This document shows, in pieces, positions 17,477-27,183 of a DNA stretch of 64,000 bases; the stretch's first letter is position 1, and the number at the start of each line of letters is the position of its first letter. Where the stretch lies: the NCBI RefSeq assembly GCF_000975055.1, contig NZ_BBRB01000004.1, positions 116,171 to 180,170 of the forward strand, in the 5' to 3' direction. The notes beneath the pieces were generated by a model, which saw only the letters and a list, made by a program, of their open reading frames with translations, was not told the origin of the DNA and ran no database searches. Origin of the DNA: Demequina sediminicola (GTDB lineage: Bacteria > Actinomycetota > Actinomycetes > Actinomycetales > Demequinaceae). A program made the position numbers and the translations under genes.

Positions 17477-20082
17477 GGGGCTCCCTCGACTTCCTCGTCT
17501 GTGCGGACAGTCCCCGGCGACGCGGGACTCTCTCCCCGCAGAATAGCGAGTGTCGAGGCAAGTTCATCAACGCCAACCATCACTTCGCGAGCCTTCGACC
17601 CCTGTGAAGGCCCCACAATTTCGCGGCTCTCCAACAGATCCATCAAGCGTCCGGCCTTGGCAAAGCCCATCTTGAGCTTGCGTTGAAGCATCGAAGTCGA
17701 CCCCAGTTGGGTCGTGATCACGAGCTCAGCAGCCGCGATCAGATCATCGAGGTCATCGCCGATGTCCTCGGCCACCACAGCACTGGACTGCACCTCAGTG
17801 ACATCGTCGCGATACTCCGGATTCGCCTGTTCCTTCGCGTGTTCGACAGCCGCGTGGATCTCCGTTTCGGACACCCACGCTCCCTGCACGCGCATCGGCT
17901 TGGACTCGCCCATCGGCAAGAAAAGCGCGTCACCCTGACCGATCAGCTTCTCCGCGCCCGGCATATCGAGCACCACACGCGAGTCTGCAAGTGACGACGT
18001 CGCAAACGCCAAACGCGACGGCACGTTCGCCTTGATGGTTCCTGTGATGATGTCGACAGACGGTCGCTGTGTCGCAAGCACCAGGTGAATACCGGCGGCA
18101 CGCGCTAGCTGGGTGATGCGCTGGATCGATTCATCGACATCGCGCGGGGCGACCATCATGAGGTCAGCCAGCTCGTCAACAATGACCAAGAGGTACGGGT
18201 AGGTCGTGAGCTTGCGCTCAGAGCCCGGCAATGGCTTGAGCTTTCCCGAACGCACGGACTTGTTGAAATCATCGATGTGCTTGAAGCCGAACAACGCGAG
18301 ATCGTCGTAACGCATGTCCATCTCTTTCACGACCCACTCCAACGCCTGTGCGGCCTTCTTGGGGTTCGTGATGATGGGCGTGATCAAGTGCGGGATGCCC
18401 TCGTAGATGGTCAACTCAACCCGCTTGGGGTCAACGAGCACCATGCGCACCTCGTCTGGGGTGGAGCGCATCAGGATCGACGTGATCATGGAGTTCACGA
18501 ACGAGGATTTTCCGGCTCCGGTGGCACCAGCCACCAGCATGTGGGGCATCTTTGCAAGGTTCGCCATGACGTAGCCGCCCTCGACGTCCTTGCCGATGCC
18601 GATCGCCATGGGGTGATCGTTTTTGATGGCAGTCGATGAACGCAAGACGTCACCCAGGGCAACGGTCTCGCGGTCCACATTGGGAATCTCGATACCAATG
18701 GCGGACTTGCCAGGAATGGGAGAAAGGATACGGACGTCGGGGCTCGCCACGGCGTAAGCAATGTTCTTGGACAAGTTCGTGATGCGCTCGACCTTGACGC
18801 CCTGCCCTAGTTCGAGTTCATAGCGGGTCACCGTCGGTCCGCGCGTGAATCCCGTCACTTCCGCGTCGACCTTGAAGTCAGCGAATACTTGCTTCAGCGC
18901 GTCGACCACACGGTCGTTCGCCGCAGAGCGGGTCTTGTGTGGTGCTCCCTTTGCCAGAATGTCTGCGCTGGGGAGCACGTAGGGCCGCGAGTTCTCGAGT
19001 TCACCCTGGTGCCCCGTTGGCACCAACCTCGTTGCGGATGGTGCTTTGCGCTCCGCGGGAATCTCCTCTGGCACCTCTTCATACTCTGCTTCAGCGTCTG
19101 GATCGTTGTCCGGGGCAGGCCCGGCAAGGTACGGCGAAACCCGTGCTGCGGTCGTGCCGATCACTTCAGTTCCACCAGGCGTGTATTCCACATCCTCCGC
19201 AGCGTGGTCGACCTCCGCTGCCGACGCGAATGCTTCATCGGCCTCGTAGGACTCCAAACGCCGCGCGTCTTCCTTGGCCTTCTTGGAGCCGCCGAACAAG
19301 CGCTTCTTGGGTGGCTTGGCCTGGCCCTCCCCCGGTCGTGACAGCGTGCGGTGCTCAGGGAACTCCGAGTCGTCGTCTTCTGCGTCACCGCGCCCGAAGC
19401 GTTCACGCGCCATCGCCACGAGTTCACGCACCGGGATTCCAATAATCACGAGGCAACCCAGAATCGCGAGCAGCACCAGCACAATCACGGCCAGCGGTGC
19501 GGTCAGTAGTCCTGCGAGGGTGGTCCCCACGGCCCAGCCGACCACACCTCCGGCGCTCCGCACAGCATCCATGTCGTCGAACGGGCTCGGGCGGCCTGCA
19601 CCAATCTGGATCAGACCCGCGACCGTCACTGTCACCACAAAAGCGCCAAAGGTGATGCGGTGGTTCGCCTGCTCTTCGTCGGGAGCGCGCATGTAGCGCA
19701 CCGCAAAGATCACGAGCACCACTGGCATCGCGACCGCGAGCACGCCAACGGCACCGGCAACCACCCAGTGGATAGCCGTGCCCGCCCAGCTCGACAGTTG
19801 GAACCATTCGCGGGCCGCGATGAGGATCGCTCCGATAATGAGCAAGATCGCAAAGCCGTCACGACGAACTTCTGGGCTCACATCACTGGCCCCCTGCCCG
19901 ATGCTGCGCACACCAGAGCCAATCGCATTCGAGATGCCGCGCCCAATGGCGGCAATCCCACGAAGGATCGCTGGCGGTTGCTTGCGAGCGTGGTTCGCAG
20001 CACCCTTACCCTGAGCCGCGTTCTTGGACGCAGGCTTCTTGGCTGGGGGCTTACGAGTGCTTGCAGGACGTGATGATGCCAT
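17461..20082 (-). CDS. ftsK: DNA translocase FtsK/SpoIIIE
   Basis: FtsK pumps chromosomal DNA at the division septum. The 873-residue protein has a basic Lys/Ala/Pro-rich N-terminus, about four membrane segments between residues 70 and 215, an acidic linker of about 150 residues, the RecA-like motor with Walker A at 519-526 (GATGAGKS) and Walker B (LLVIVDELADLMM), and a C-terminal winged-helix gamma domain (TSMLQRKLKMGFAKAGRLMD) that reads polar DNA sequences. It lies 120 bases downstream of rnj; that gap shows no hairpin terminator. The GGDEF-EAL gene overlaps its end. Confidence 0.96.
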   Translation of the reverse strand: MASSRPASTRKPPAKKPASKNAAQGKGAANHARKQPPAILRGIAAIGRGISNAIGSGVRSIGQGASDVSPEVRRDGFAILLIIGAILIAAREWFQLSSWAGTAIHWVVAGAVGVLAVAMPVVLVIFAVRYMRAPDEEQANHRITFGAFVVTVTVAGLIQIGAGRPSPFDDMDAVRSAGGVVGWAVGTTLAGLLTAPLAVIVLVLLAILGCLVIIGIPVRELVAMARERFGRGDAEDDDSEFPEHRTLSRPGEGQAKPPKKRLFGGSKKAKEDARRLESYEADEAFASAAEVDHAAEDVEYTPGGTEVIGTTAARVSPYLAGPAPDNDPDAEAEYEEVPEEIPAERKAPSATRLVPTGHQGELENSRPYVLPSADILAKGAPHKTRSAANDRVVDALKQVFADFKVDAEVTGFTRGPTVTRYELELGQGVKVERITNLSKNIAYAVASPDVRILSPIPGKSAIGIEIPNVDRETVALGDVLRSSTAIKNDHPMAIGIGKDVEGGYVMANLAKMPHMLVAGATGAGKSSFVNSMITSILMRSTPDEVRMVLVDPKRVELTIYEGIPHLITPIITNPKKAAQALEWVVKEMDMRYDDLALFGFKHIDDFNKSVRSGKLKPLPGSERKLTTYPYLLVIVDELADLMMVAPRDVDESIQRITQLARAAGIHLVLATQRPSVDIITGTIKANVPSRLAFATSSLADSRVVLDMPGAEKLIGQGDALFLPMGESKPMRVQGAWVSETEIHAAVEHAKEQANPEYRDDVTEVQSSAVVAEDIGDDLDDLIAAAELVITTQLGSTSMLQRKLKMGFAKAGRLMDLLESREIVGPSQGSKAREVMVGVDELASTLAILRGESPASPGTVRTDEEVEGAPWEES

Positions 20083-20202
20083 GTTTCCGCACGTTACCCG
20101 CGCATCGGCTGTTCACTGTGTTGCCACCCCGCGCGTACGCGGATAGTCGCCCGTAAGTTCCCGGCAGTTCAGGCGAAATTCTGGCTGAGTGGCCCCAGAT
20201 CC

Positions 20203-21885
20203 CTACGACTCGATGACAATCGGGATGATCATCGGGCGGCGACGAAGCTTGGTGCCCACATAGCGACCCAGCACGCGACGCATGACTTGCTGAAGCTGGT
20301 GGTTGTCTGCCTTGCCTGAGGCTGCGGACTCTTCCAGCGCCGCCTTGATCTTGGGCAGGATCGCGTCAAACACTGTGTCGTCCTCTGCCAGCCCACGTGC
20401 GTGGACCTCTGGACCTGAGACAACGGTGCCGTTGGAGGAGTCGATCACAGCGAAAACGGACACGAAGCCTTCCTCGGAGAGGATGCGGCGGTCCTTCAGT
20501 TCAGCATCAGTTATTTCACCGACGGAAGAGCCGTCGACGTACACGTTGTGCACCTCGACAGCGCCGACGATCTCCGCGACGCCATCCTTGAGATCGACTG
20601 CCACGCCGTTCTCCGCAAACATGACGTTTTCCTTTGGCACACCCGTCTTGATGGCCAGGTTTCCATTCGCCAGCAGGTGACGGACCTCACCGTGAATCGG
20701 CATGACGTTCTTGGGGCGAACAATGTTGTAGCAGTAGAGCAGTTCACCTGCCGACGCGTGGCCGGAAACGTGAACGCGCGCGCTCCCCTGGTGGACGACG
20801 GTGGCGCCGAGGCGCATGAGGCCATTGATGACACGGAATACGGCGTTTTCGTTTCCTGGGATAAGGGACGATGCCAACACCACTAGGTCGCCGGGACCCA
20901 CGCTGAGTTTGTGGTCCAATGACGCGATACGGCTGAGCGCAGCCATCGGCTCGCCCTGGGAGCCCGTGCACATGTAGACGATCTTGTCGGCCGGCATGTT
21001 GTCGGCCTTCTTGGCATCGATGAGGATATTCGCGGGGACATCGAGGTAACCCATCTCCGCCGCGATGTTCATGTTGCGCACCATCGAGCGCCCCACGAAG
21101 GCCACCCGGCGACCGTGGGCGTGCGCGGCGTTGATGACTTGCTGTACGCGGTGGACGTGGCTCGCGAAGCTCGCCACCACGATGCGGCCGGTGGCGTTGG
21201 CGAATGTCTGGTCGAGCACTGGGGTGATCTCGACTTCAGACGCGGTGAAGCCAGGTGATTCCGCGTTGGTGGAGTCCACCATGAACAAGTCGACGCCGCG
21301 TTCGCCCAGCTTGGCAAAGGCCCGTAGGTCTGTAATCCGGCCGTCGAGGGGAAGCTGGTCCATCTTGAAGTCACCGGTGCCGAGCACCGTTCCGGCATCC
21401 GTGGTGATGAAGACCGCGAGCGCATCGGGAATCGAGTGGTTGACCGCGACGAACTCCAGCCCGAACTTTCCGAGTTGCTCCTCCTGCCCTTCCTTGACGG
21501 CAAGCGTGATGGGCGAGATCCGGTGCTCTTTGAGCTTGGCCTCGATGAACGCCAGTGTCAGTTGCGATCCGATGATCGGGATGTCCTGGCGCAGACGAAG
21601 CAGGTACGGAACCGCTCCAATGTGGTCCTCGTGCCCGTGGGTCAGCACGATGGCTTCGATGTCGTCGACACGGTCTTCGATGTAGCTGAAGTCGGGCAAG
21701 ATCAAATCGACGCCGGGCTGTGTGTCCTCGGGGAACAACACACCGCAGTCAACAATCAGCAACCGACCGTCGATTTCGAAGACAGTCATGTTCCGCCCGA
21801 CCTCACCGAGCCCTCCCAAGGGGATAACGCGGAGGGTGCCCGGTTCTAGTGCGGGGGGCTCGGATAGTTCGGGGTGGAAGGTCAC
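20203..21885 (-). CDS. rnj: Ribonuclease J
   Basis: RNase J is a metallo-beta-lactamase nuclease with 5'-3' exonuclease and endonuclease activity. The zinc motif H83-x-H85-x-D87-H88 (THGHEDHIG) is present, and the 560-residue length fits beta-lactamase, beta-CASP and C-terminal domains. The start is taken as the GTG at 21885 with AGGAGAGAA immediately upstream, seven bases after the dapA stop; a 25-codon longer frame would run into dapA. The dapA-rnj pairing is typical of actinobacteria. Confidence 0.95.
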   Translation of the reverse strand: MTFHPELSEPPALEPGTLRVIPLGGLGEVGRNMTVFEIDGRLLIVDCGVLFPEDTQPGVDLILPDFSYIEDRVDDIEAIVLTHGHEDHIGAVPYLLRLRQDIPIIGSQLTLAFIEAKLKEHRISPITLAVKEGQEEQLGKFGLEFVAVNHSIPDALAVFITTDAGTVLGTGDFKMDQLPLDGRITDLRAFAKLGERGVDLFMVDSTNAESPGFTASEVEITPVLDQTFANATGRIVVASFASHVHRVQQVINAAHAHGRRVAFVGRSMVRNMNIAAEMGYLDVPANILIDAKKADNMPADKIVYMCTGSQGEPMAALSRIASLDHKLSVGPGDLVVLASSLIPGNENAVFRVINGLMRLGATVVHQGSARVHVSGHASAGELLYCYNIVRPKNVMPIHGEVRHLLANGNLAIKTGVPKENVMFAENGVAVDLKDGVAEIVGAVEVHNVYVDGSSVGEITDAELKDRRILSEEGFVSVFAVIDSSNGTVVSGPEVHARGLAEDDTVFDAILPKIKAALEESAASGKADNHQLQQVMRRVLGRYVGTKLRRRPMIIPIVIES

Positions 21886-21892
21886 TTCTCTC

Positions 21893-22792
21893 CTAGGGTT
21901 CGACGGGCACACCGGCGGCGCGCAGTTGCACGACGAACTGGGCGTACTCGGCATCATCAAAAGTTACGTGCGGAAGCCGCATGTGGCGGCTATCGATCGC
22001 GTTGAGCGCCTGCATCGTGGCCTTGGCCGTGACGGCGCCCAGGCCTCCGCCCATGATCACGTCAATGGCGCCGCGCTGGGCTTCGAACTCGGCTTCGGCT
22101 GTCACGGCATCGCCGGCGTCGTGTGCAGCAATCATGCGCGCGATTGACTCTCCCACAGCGTGGCTGGCGACGGACACCACGCCCACTGCGCCGGCGTTGA
22201 GGAACTCGAGAGTCAACGGGTCGTCTCCTGAGTACCACGCGAGCCCGGTGCGCTCGATGCGCGCCTTCGCCTGCGCGATATCGCCGGTAGCGTCCTTGAC
22301 GGCAACGACGTTGCGGCGTTCAGCAATGGCGTCCAGTACGCGATCCGAGATGGGCTTCGCAGTGCGTCCTGGAATGTCGTACAACATGATGGGAAGATCC
22401 GTGGCGCTTGCGATCGCCTCGAAATGCGCGAGCACGCCTACATCCGAGGGCTTGGAGTAGTAAGGCGTCAGCGCCAAGACACCGTGGGCGCCGCACTCCT
22501 GGGCCTGCTCGGCCATCATAATCGCGTGAGCGGTGTCGTTGGAGCCGGCACCAGCGACGATAGTCGCGCGATCTCCGACGGCCTCGACCAGTGCGGTGGT
22601 GAGTTCCTGCTTCTCTGGTGCGTGTGTGGTTGGCGCTTCGCCCGTGGTGCCAGAAATGACTAAGCCATCCGAGCCATGGGCCAACAGGTACTCGGCAACC
22701 TTGATTGCGCCATCGATATCGATTGAGCCGTCGTTGTGCATTGGCGTCACCATGGCGGTGAGGACCGTCCCCAGCGGGCGCGTTTCAGTCAT
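21893..22792 (-). CDS. dapA: 4-hydroxy-tetrahydrodipicolinate synthase
   Basis: DapA condenses pyruvate with aspartate semialdehyde, the first committed step to diaminopimelate and lysine. The Schiff-base lysine is K166 (AVKDATGD), with Y138 (LYDIPGRT) and the T49-T50 pair (SGTTGE) of the proton relay. The 299-residue form starts at the ATG at 22792; a GTG eight codons upstream (22816) is an alternative with a GGGGAT site. rnj follows after seven bases, using a ribosome-binding site that overlaps the dapA stop. Confidence 0.96.
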   Translation of the reverse strand: MTETRPLGTVLTAMVTPMHNDGSIDIDGAIKVAEYLLAHGSDGLVISGTTGEAPTTHAPEKQELTTALVEAVGDRATIVAGAGSNDTAHAIMMAEQAQECGAHGVLALTPYYSKPSDVGVLAHFEAIASATDLPIMLYDIPGRTAKPISDRVLDAIAERRNVVAVKDATGDIAQAKARIERTGLAWYSGDDPLTLEFLNAGAVGVVSVASHAVGESIARMIAAHDAGDAVTAEAEFEAQRGAIDVIMGGGLGAVTAKATMQALNAIDSRHMRLPHVTFDDAEYAQFVVQLRAAGVPVEP

Positions 22793-22857
22793 AGGGATAA
22801 ACCTATCGCGCTTCACCGCAATCCCCGTGACGGACCGGCCATGGCCGTTGGTGTGAG

Positions 22858-23190
22858 TCAGGCGCGGGTTGCCACGGTCAAGAGCACCGCCGCATCGGTC
22901 GTCGCGGTGAGGCCGTGGCGGTGCGGCGGGATCACCAGAAACTGTCCTGCAGCGAGCTCCACAGACGTGTCCCCCATGCTGAAGGTGACTGCCCCCCGAA
23001 GCACCTGAAGCGTTGCTTCCCCTGGGCTCTCGTGATCGTTCAACGCGTGTCCCTCGGCGATGGCAATCACGGTCTGACGGAGATCACGCTCACGGCTACC
23101 AGAGACGGTTGAAGCGTGTCGCCCACTGTGGGCAACCCTGGCCAGGTCCAGCTGGTCATCAACCAGCGCGGTCAAATCGATAGTGTCCAT
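22858..23190 (-). CDS. Small cupin-domain protein
   Basis: The 110-residue product contains one cupin barrel: the first motif is degenerate (IAEGHALNDHESPGEATLQVLRG region), and the second reads G-x5-P-x-H (GQFLVIPPHRHGL). Histidines suitable for metal binding remain. No fused DNA-binding domain exists, so it is a stand-alone cupin of unknown substrate. The start at 23190 has GGGGA upstream; a longer frame to 23256 is less likely. It is divergent from the SulP transporter gene with 88 bases between, so a functional link is possible but unproven. A second small cupin lies at 40467. Confidence 0.72.
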   Translation of the reverse strand: MDTIDLTALVDDQLDLARVAHSGRHASTVSGSRERDLRQTVIAIAEGHALNDHESPGEATLQVLRGAVTFSMGDTSVELAAGQFLVIPPHRHGLTATTDAAVLLTVATRA

Positions 23191-23278
23191 GTCCCCATTG
23201 AAGGCCGTGGACGCCGTCCGCGCGCGGTGAAAGTGGTGAGAGCCGCCCAGCGGCATCAGCGTTCGCTACGGTGACACC

Positions 23279-24979
23279 ATGACGCGCCCGACAAAGCCGG
23301 CCAAGCCAGGCATGGGAAAGCCCTCGTTCAAAGACGTCTCGTCTGGCTTCGTCACGGGCCTCTTTTCCATACCTGAAGGCATGGCATACGCGTCGATTGG
23401 TGGATTCGCTGCGCCGCTGGGGCTCTGGTCCGGAGTGGTCCCCACAATTCTGGGTTCAATGTTTGCCCGCACGGTGCTCATGATTACAACCCTGACGAGT
23501 GCGATCGCGTTCACCTCACACAGTGTGCTCGAATCGGCGGGCCTGGAATTCGACGATGTTGGAGCCATCGCCACGATGACAGTCATGGTCGGCATCGTCA
23601 TGCTGGTGATGGGGTTGCTGCGACTCGGCTCTGTCATGGCATTTGTCTCGACCGCCGTGATGACCGGCTTCACCACCGGCATCGCAGTCCAGATTTTGGC
23701 TGGTGTCATGGATGACGCCACAGGCTATGCACCAGAGTCGAGCAACACCGTTGGCGAGATCGTCGAGACCATCCTTCACATCGGGCAGTGGGATCCCGCC
23801 GCTATTTCCGTGTCCCTTGGAACGGTCGCGATTTGGTTCATCGCGCGCATGTTTCGTGGGCTCCGTAAACTCGCGACGCTGATCGCACTCATTCTCGCGA
23901 CCGTCATCGCGGTGGTGTCAGCTGTTGACGTTGAGCTCGTTCAGGACATCGCCCCAGTGCCCAGTTCCTTGCCTCCGATCACGCTTCCCGACGTTTCAGC
24001 GATCCCGCACCTTGTCACGGGAGCTGCCGCTATCGCCCTGGTGGCTCTGGCACAGGCAGCTGGAATTAGCGCATCCGTGCCCAATCCCGACGGTTCGAAA
24101 CCCGATGCCTCGCGAGATTTCAGCGCACAGGGTGTCGCAAACATCGCCGGAGGATTCTTCGGTGCTCTTCCAGCCGGAGGCTCACTTTCCCGCACGGGCG
24201 TGGCCACGAGCGCAGGTGCGACGACTCGCTGGGCCGGCATCTTTGCCGGAATCTGGCTGGCCCTCATTGTGCTTGCCGTGGGGCCGTGGGCCGGAAACAT
24301 CCCCATGGCGGTGATCGGTGGTCTGATGCTGGTGATCGGCGCGGAACTGGTCATTGGCCGCAAGAGCGACATCCGGTTGGTGTGGGGCACCTCGACGGCG
24401 TCGGCTGCTGCCATGGTGATCACCTTCGTGGCAACCACCATGTTGCCGTTGCAACAGGCCATTTTTCTGGGCGCGATCATCTCGATCGTGTTGACATCGG
24501 TGCAAAGTGCGAAGGTTGGCCGCCTGCGGATGCTGACTCCACGAGAGGATGGCGATTGGCTCACGTCCGATCCTCCCGCTGTGCTGCCGTCGGGACGCTC
24601 GACCGTTGTCCACTACTACGGTGTGGGCTTCTTTGCCGAGGTCAACCGGCTTGAACAAGAGTGGCCAGACACCCACGGCGCCACCGATGCCGCGCTCGTA
24701 GTGTCGATGCGCGGCTCGCTCAACATTCCGTCGGCAACTTTCCTGAAGATGCTTGATCGCAAGGCGGAGCAAATGAGGGCGGACGGTGTTGGCCTCGTCA
24801 TCAGCGGCGTTCCGATCAAACTTCACGACATGTTGGAACGTTCGGGAGCCCTGGAGCGCATCGGCCCTGAGAACGTCATCCCCGAATCAGATGCACTGCT
24901 GGAGTCCGTCACCCTTGGGCTTGCGCGAGCTGAGGTGCTTCGCGCTCACCAGGCTGGCCGCGACACGACCGAGTCATAG
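23279..24979 (+). CDS. SulP-family anion transporter with STAS domain
   Basis: SulP proteins move sulfate, bicarbonate or dicarboxylates. The 566-residue protein has about ten to twelve membrane segments in residues 20-430, beginning with the family stretch [14 protein letters not shown], and a cytoplasmic STAS domain from about 445 to 545. The substrate cannot be read from sequence. It is alone on its strand upstream of thyA (35-base gap). There is no carbonic-anhydrase domain or neighbour, which leaves sulfate or another anion as open options. Confidence 0.88.
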   Translation: MTRPTKPAKPGMGKPSFKDVSSGFVTGLFSIPEGMAYASIGGFAAPLGLWSGVVPTILGSMFARTVLMITTLTSAIAFTSHSVLESAGLEFDDVGAIATMTVMVGIVMLVMGLLRLGSVMAFVSTAVMTGFTTGIAVQILAGVMDDATGYAPESSNTVGEIVETILHIGQWDPAAISVSLGTVAIWFIARMFRGLRKLATLIALILATVIAVVSAVDVELVQDIAPVPSSLPPITLPDVSAIPHLVTGAAAIALVALAQAAGISASVPNPDGSKPDASRDFSAQGVANIAGGFFGALPAGGSLSRTGVATSAGATTRWAGIFAGIWLALIVLAVGPWAGNIPMAVIGGLMLVIGAELVIGRKSDIRLVWGTSTASAAAMVITFVATTMLPLQQAIFLGAIISIVLTSVQSAKVGRLRMLTPREDGDWLTSDPPAVLPSGRSTVVHYYGVGFFAEVNRLEQEWPDTHGATDAALVVSMRGSLNIPSATFLKMLDRKAEQMRADGVGLVISGVPIKLHDMLERSGALERIGPENVIPESDALLESVTLGLARAEVLRAHQAGRDTTES

Positions 24980-25014
24980 CTGATGCTCAGCCCCACGCGC
25001 GTAAGGTAAAGCCC

Positions 25015-25818
25015 ATGCCTGAGATTCCAACCCCGTATGAGGACCTGTTGCGTGACGTGCTGACAACGGGCACACGCAAGGACGACCGCACGGGAACCGG
25101 AACCATCAGTGTCTTTGGCCGCCAGCTTCGGTACGACCTCCAGGCAGGGTTCCCGCTGATCACCACCAAGCGCGTGCATATGAAGTCCATCACGGGCGAA
25201 CTGCTGTGGTTCCTTCGCGGCGACACGAACGTGCGCTGGCTGCAAGAGCGTGGCATCTCCATCTGGGATGAGTGGGCTGATGAGAACGGTGACCTGGGTC
25301 CTGTCTACGGTGCTCAGTGGCGCTCCTGGCCTGCGCCACATGGCGACAGCATTGACCAAATCGCCACGGTTGTTGAATCTATTCGCACCAAACCCGACTC
25401 CCGTCGTCACATCGTCTCAGCATGGAATCCTGCCGAGGTCGACAACATGGCCTTGCCTCCCTGTCACGCGCTGTTCCAGTTTTACGTGGCCGACGGCAAA
25501 CTTTCCTGCCAGCTGTACCAGCGCAGTGCAGACCTGTTTCTGGGCGTCCCCTTCAACATCGCGTCCTACGCCCTCCTGACGCACATGATCGCGGCACAGA
25601 CTGATCTTGAGGTCGGTGAGTTTGTGTGGACCGGAGGCGATTGTCACATCTACGCCAACCACATTGACCAGACCGAACTCCAGCTGTCGCGTGAGCCCTA
25701 CGAGTACCCGACCCTGCGCCTGGAAAAGCGTGACTCGCTGATGGACTACGACCTCGACGACGTGGTCATCGAGAACTACCAGCACCACCCGGGCATCAAA
25801 GCGCCTATTGCGATCTAA
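25015..25818 (+). CDS. thyA: Thymidylate synthase ThyA
   Basis: ThyA methylates dUMP using methylene-tetrahydrofolate and releases dihydrofolate. The nucleophile is C150 in [10 protein letters not shown]; the [10 protein letters not shown] arginine pair and the C-terminal [10 protein letters not shown] are intact, and the 267-residue length matches the E. coli type. folA follows after five bases, so the enzyme that regenerates tetrahydrofolate is made from the same message. Many actinobacteria instead carry flavin-dependent ThyX close to dapA. Confidence 0.97.
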   Translation: MPEIPTPYEDLLRDVLTTGTRKDDRTGTGTISVFGRQLRYDLQAGFPLITTKRVHMKSITGELLWFLRGDTNVRWLQERGISIWDEWADENGDLGPVYGAQWRSWPAPHGDSIDQIATVVESIRTKPDSRRHIVSAWNPAEVDNMALPPCHALFQFYVADGKLSCQLYQRSADLFLGVPFNIASYALLTHMIAAQTDLEVGEFVWTGGDCHIYANHIDQTELQLSREPYEYPTLRLEKRDSLMDYDLDDVVIENYQHHPGIKAPIAI

Positions 25819-25823
25819 GGCCG

Positions 25824-26339
25824 ATGCTGACGTCAATCTGGGCACAAGCCCGAGACCCCGAGGGACGGCCCGTCATTGGACTTGACGGGGACATGCCCTG
25901 GCACCTTCCTGAAGACCTCCGGCACTTTAAGGACCGCACCACAGGTGGTGTGGTCATCATGGGTCGCCGCACCTGGGAGTCGCTGCCCGAGCGCTACCGG
26001 CCGATGCCGGGACGCGTCAACGTCGTCGTCACCTCTGCGACGGACCTGGACGGCGCCGATGCTGTGGTGTCTTCACTGACCGCAGCCAGGTCCGCAGCGC
26101 ATCGGCTGGCTCCGGACGCCCCCCACTGGATCATGGGTGGCGGCCAGCTCTACACGGCTGCGATGGATGAAGTGGACGCGCTCGTGGTCACCGAGATCGA
26201 TCTCGAAACCCAAGGCGACACCTACGCTCCCACGATCGACCCCACCGTCTGGACAGTGGCGAACAACTCAGGTTGGCATGATTCGGCAACGGGTCCGCGG
26301 CACCGATTCCTGACCTACCGACGCCGTCAAGGCGCCTAG
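25824..26339 (+). CDS. folA: Dihydrofolate reductase
   Basis: The enzyme reduces dihydrofolate with NADPH. Its 171 residues include the substrate loop (GLDGDMPWHLPEDLRHFK), the NADPH-binding VIMGRRTWESLP and the conserved IMGGGQLY motif. The acidic catalytic residue is the Glu of HLPEDL. It is coupled to thyA by a five-base gap and followed two bases later by an acetyltransferase gene on the same strand. Confidence 0.96.
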   Translation: MLTSIWAQARDPEGRPVIGLDGDMPWHLPEDLRHFKDRTTGGVVIMGRRTWESLPERYRPMPGRVNVVVTSATDLDGADAVVSSLTAARSAAHRLAPDAPHWIMGGGQLYTAAMDEVDALVVTEIDLETQGDTYAPTIDPTVWTVANNSGWHDSATGPRHRFLTYRRRQGA

Positions 26340-26341
26340 CC

Positions 26342-26983
26342 ATGCTGTACCGCGTTCCACATCGCATCGAAACCGAGCGGCTGGTGATCCGACGCTACGT
26401 CGCTTCCGACGCACAAGATCTGGCAACCGTGGTGCCACGCAACGTTGATCATCTCAAGCAGTACATGGAATGGGTCGCGTTCGAACCCCAAAGTGTCGAC
26501 CAACGCCGCACATTCATTGCCGACGTCAACGCTGCGGCCGATGAGGGTCGCGACTTCACACTGGGCATGTTCCTGCGCACGGGTGCGCTGATCGGCGGAA
26601 CAGGATTCCACGTCCGCGACAACCCCCATCGCTTGGCACTCGGCTATTGGATCGACAGCGCGCATGCAGGACACGGCTACGTCACAGAGGCCTGTGCAGC
26701 GCTGACTCAGGTGGGGCTCGCGCTCACCGGGGCCACCATCATCGAGATTTCACATGCACCCAGCAATGAGCGTTCACGCGCTGTCCCTCAGCGCCTGGGA
26801 TACGAGCGCCAAACAGTGTCCAACCAAGAGTGCTTCGACGCGGGGTCGATGACACCCGCCGTCAGTTGGTACACCACGATAAGGGATGCCGGTCAGGCGC
26901 CTTGGGCATCAACCGAGCGCCCTCGCGCACTCGATGTGCACGGCAATGAAATCGTCTGGCCGCAACGGCCAGCGACTGACTAG
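26342..26983 (+). CDS. GNAT N-acetyltransferase, RimJ/RimL type
   Basis: The 213-residue protein begins like RimJ/RimL enzymes (TERLVIRRYVASDAQDL) and has the acetyl-CoA region LALGYWIDSAHAGHGYVTEAC, corresponding to motif A, with the R/Q-x-x-G-x-G/A loop reduced to HAGHGY. RimJ/RimL-like proteins acetylate ribosomal protein N-termini or small molecules; the substrate here is unknown. It starts two bases after folA and probably shares its message. Its TAG overlaps the stop of the minus-strand microprotein gene. Confidence 0.82.
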   Translation: MLYRVPHRIETERLVIRRYVASDAQDLATVVPRNVDHLKQYMEWVAFEPQSVDQRRTFIADVNAAADEGRDFTLGMFLRTGALIGGTGFHVRDNPHRLALGYWIDSAHAGHGYVTEACAALTQVGLALTGATIIEISHAPSNERSRAVPQRLGYERQTVSNQECFDAGSMTPAVSWYTTIRDAGQAPWASTERPRALDVHGNEIVWPQRPATD

Positions 26984-27099
26984 CCGAAGATCGTCGAGAG
27001 GACGATTCCGCCCGTCACCGACAGCGTCAACGCAATGATGGTGATCAGGGCCACAATGCGCACACGGCGCTGCTTCTTGTCCTCGCTCGTCATGGTCAT
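26980..27099 (-). CDS. Putative 39-residue single-pass membrane microprotein
   Basis: The frame encodes 39 residues: a charged N-terminus (MTMTSEDKKQRRVR) and one hydrophobic helix (IVALITIIALTLSVTGGIVL) ending in STIFG. By the positive-inside rule the N-terminus would stay in the cytoplasm. There is no Shine-Dalgarno site, but TAGACT lies just before the ATG with TTCCAC 17 bases further upstream, so a leaderless transcript is plausible; an inner ATG at 27093 is an alternative. It converges on the GNAT gene with overlapping stops. I do not recognise a family, and the role is unknown. Confidence 0.6.
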   Translation of the reverse strand: MTMTSEDKKQRRVRIVALITIIALTLSVTGGIVLSTIFG

Positions 27100-27183
27100 G
27101 CAGTCTAGTCGGCAACCGCGCCTAGTGGAACGACCGGGCACCGTGGCGTTGCGCAGTAGGCCACCGGTGTCACAATACTGAGC

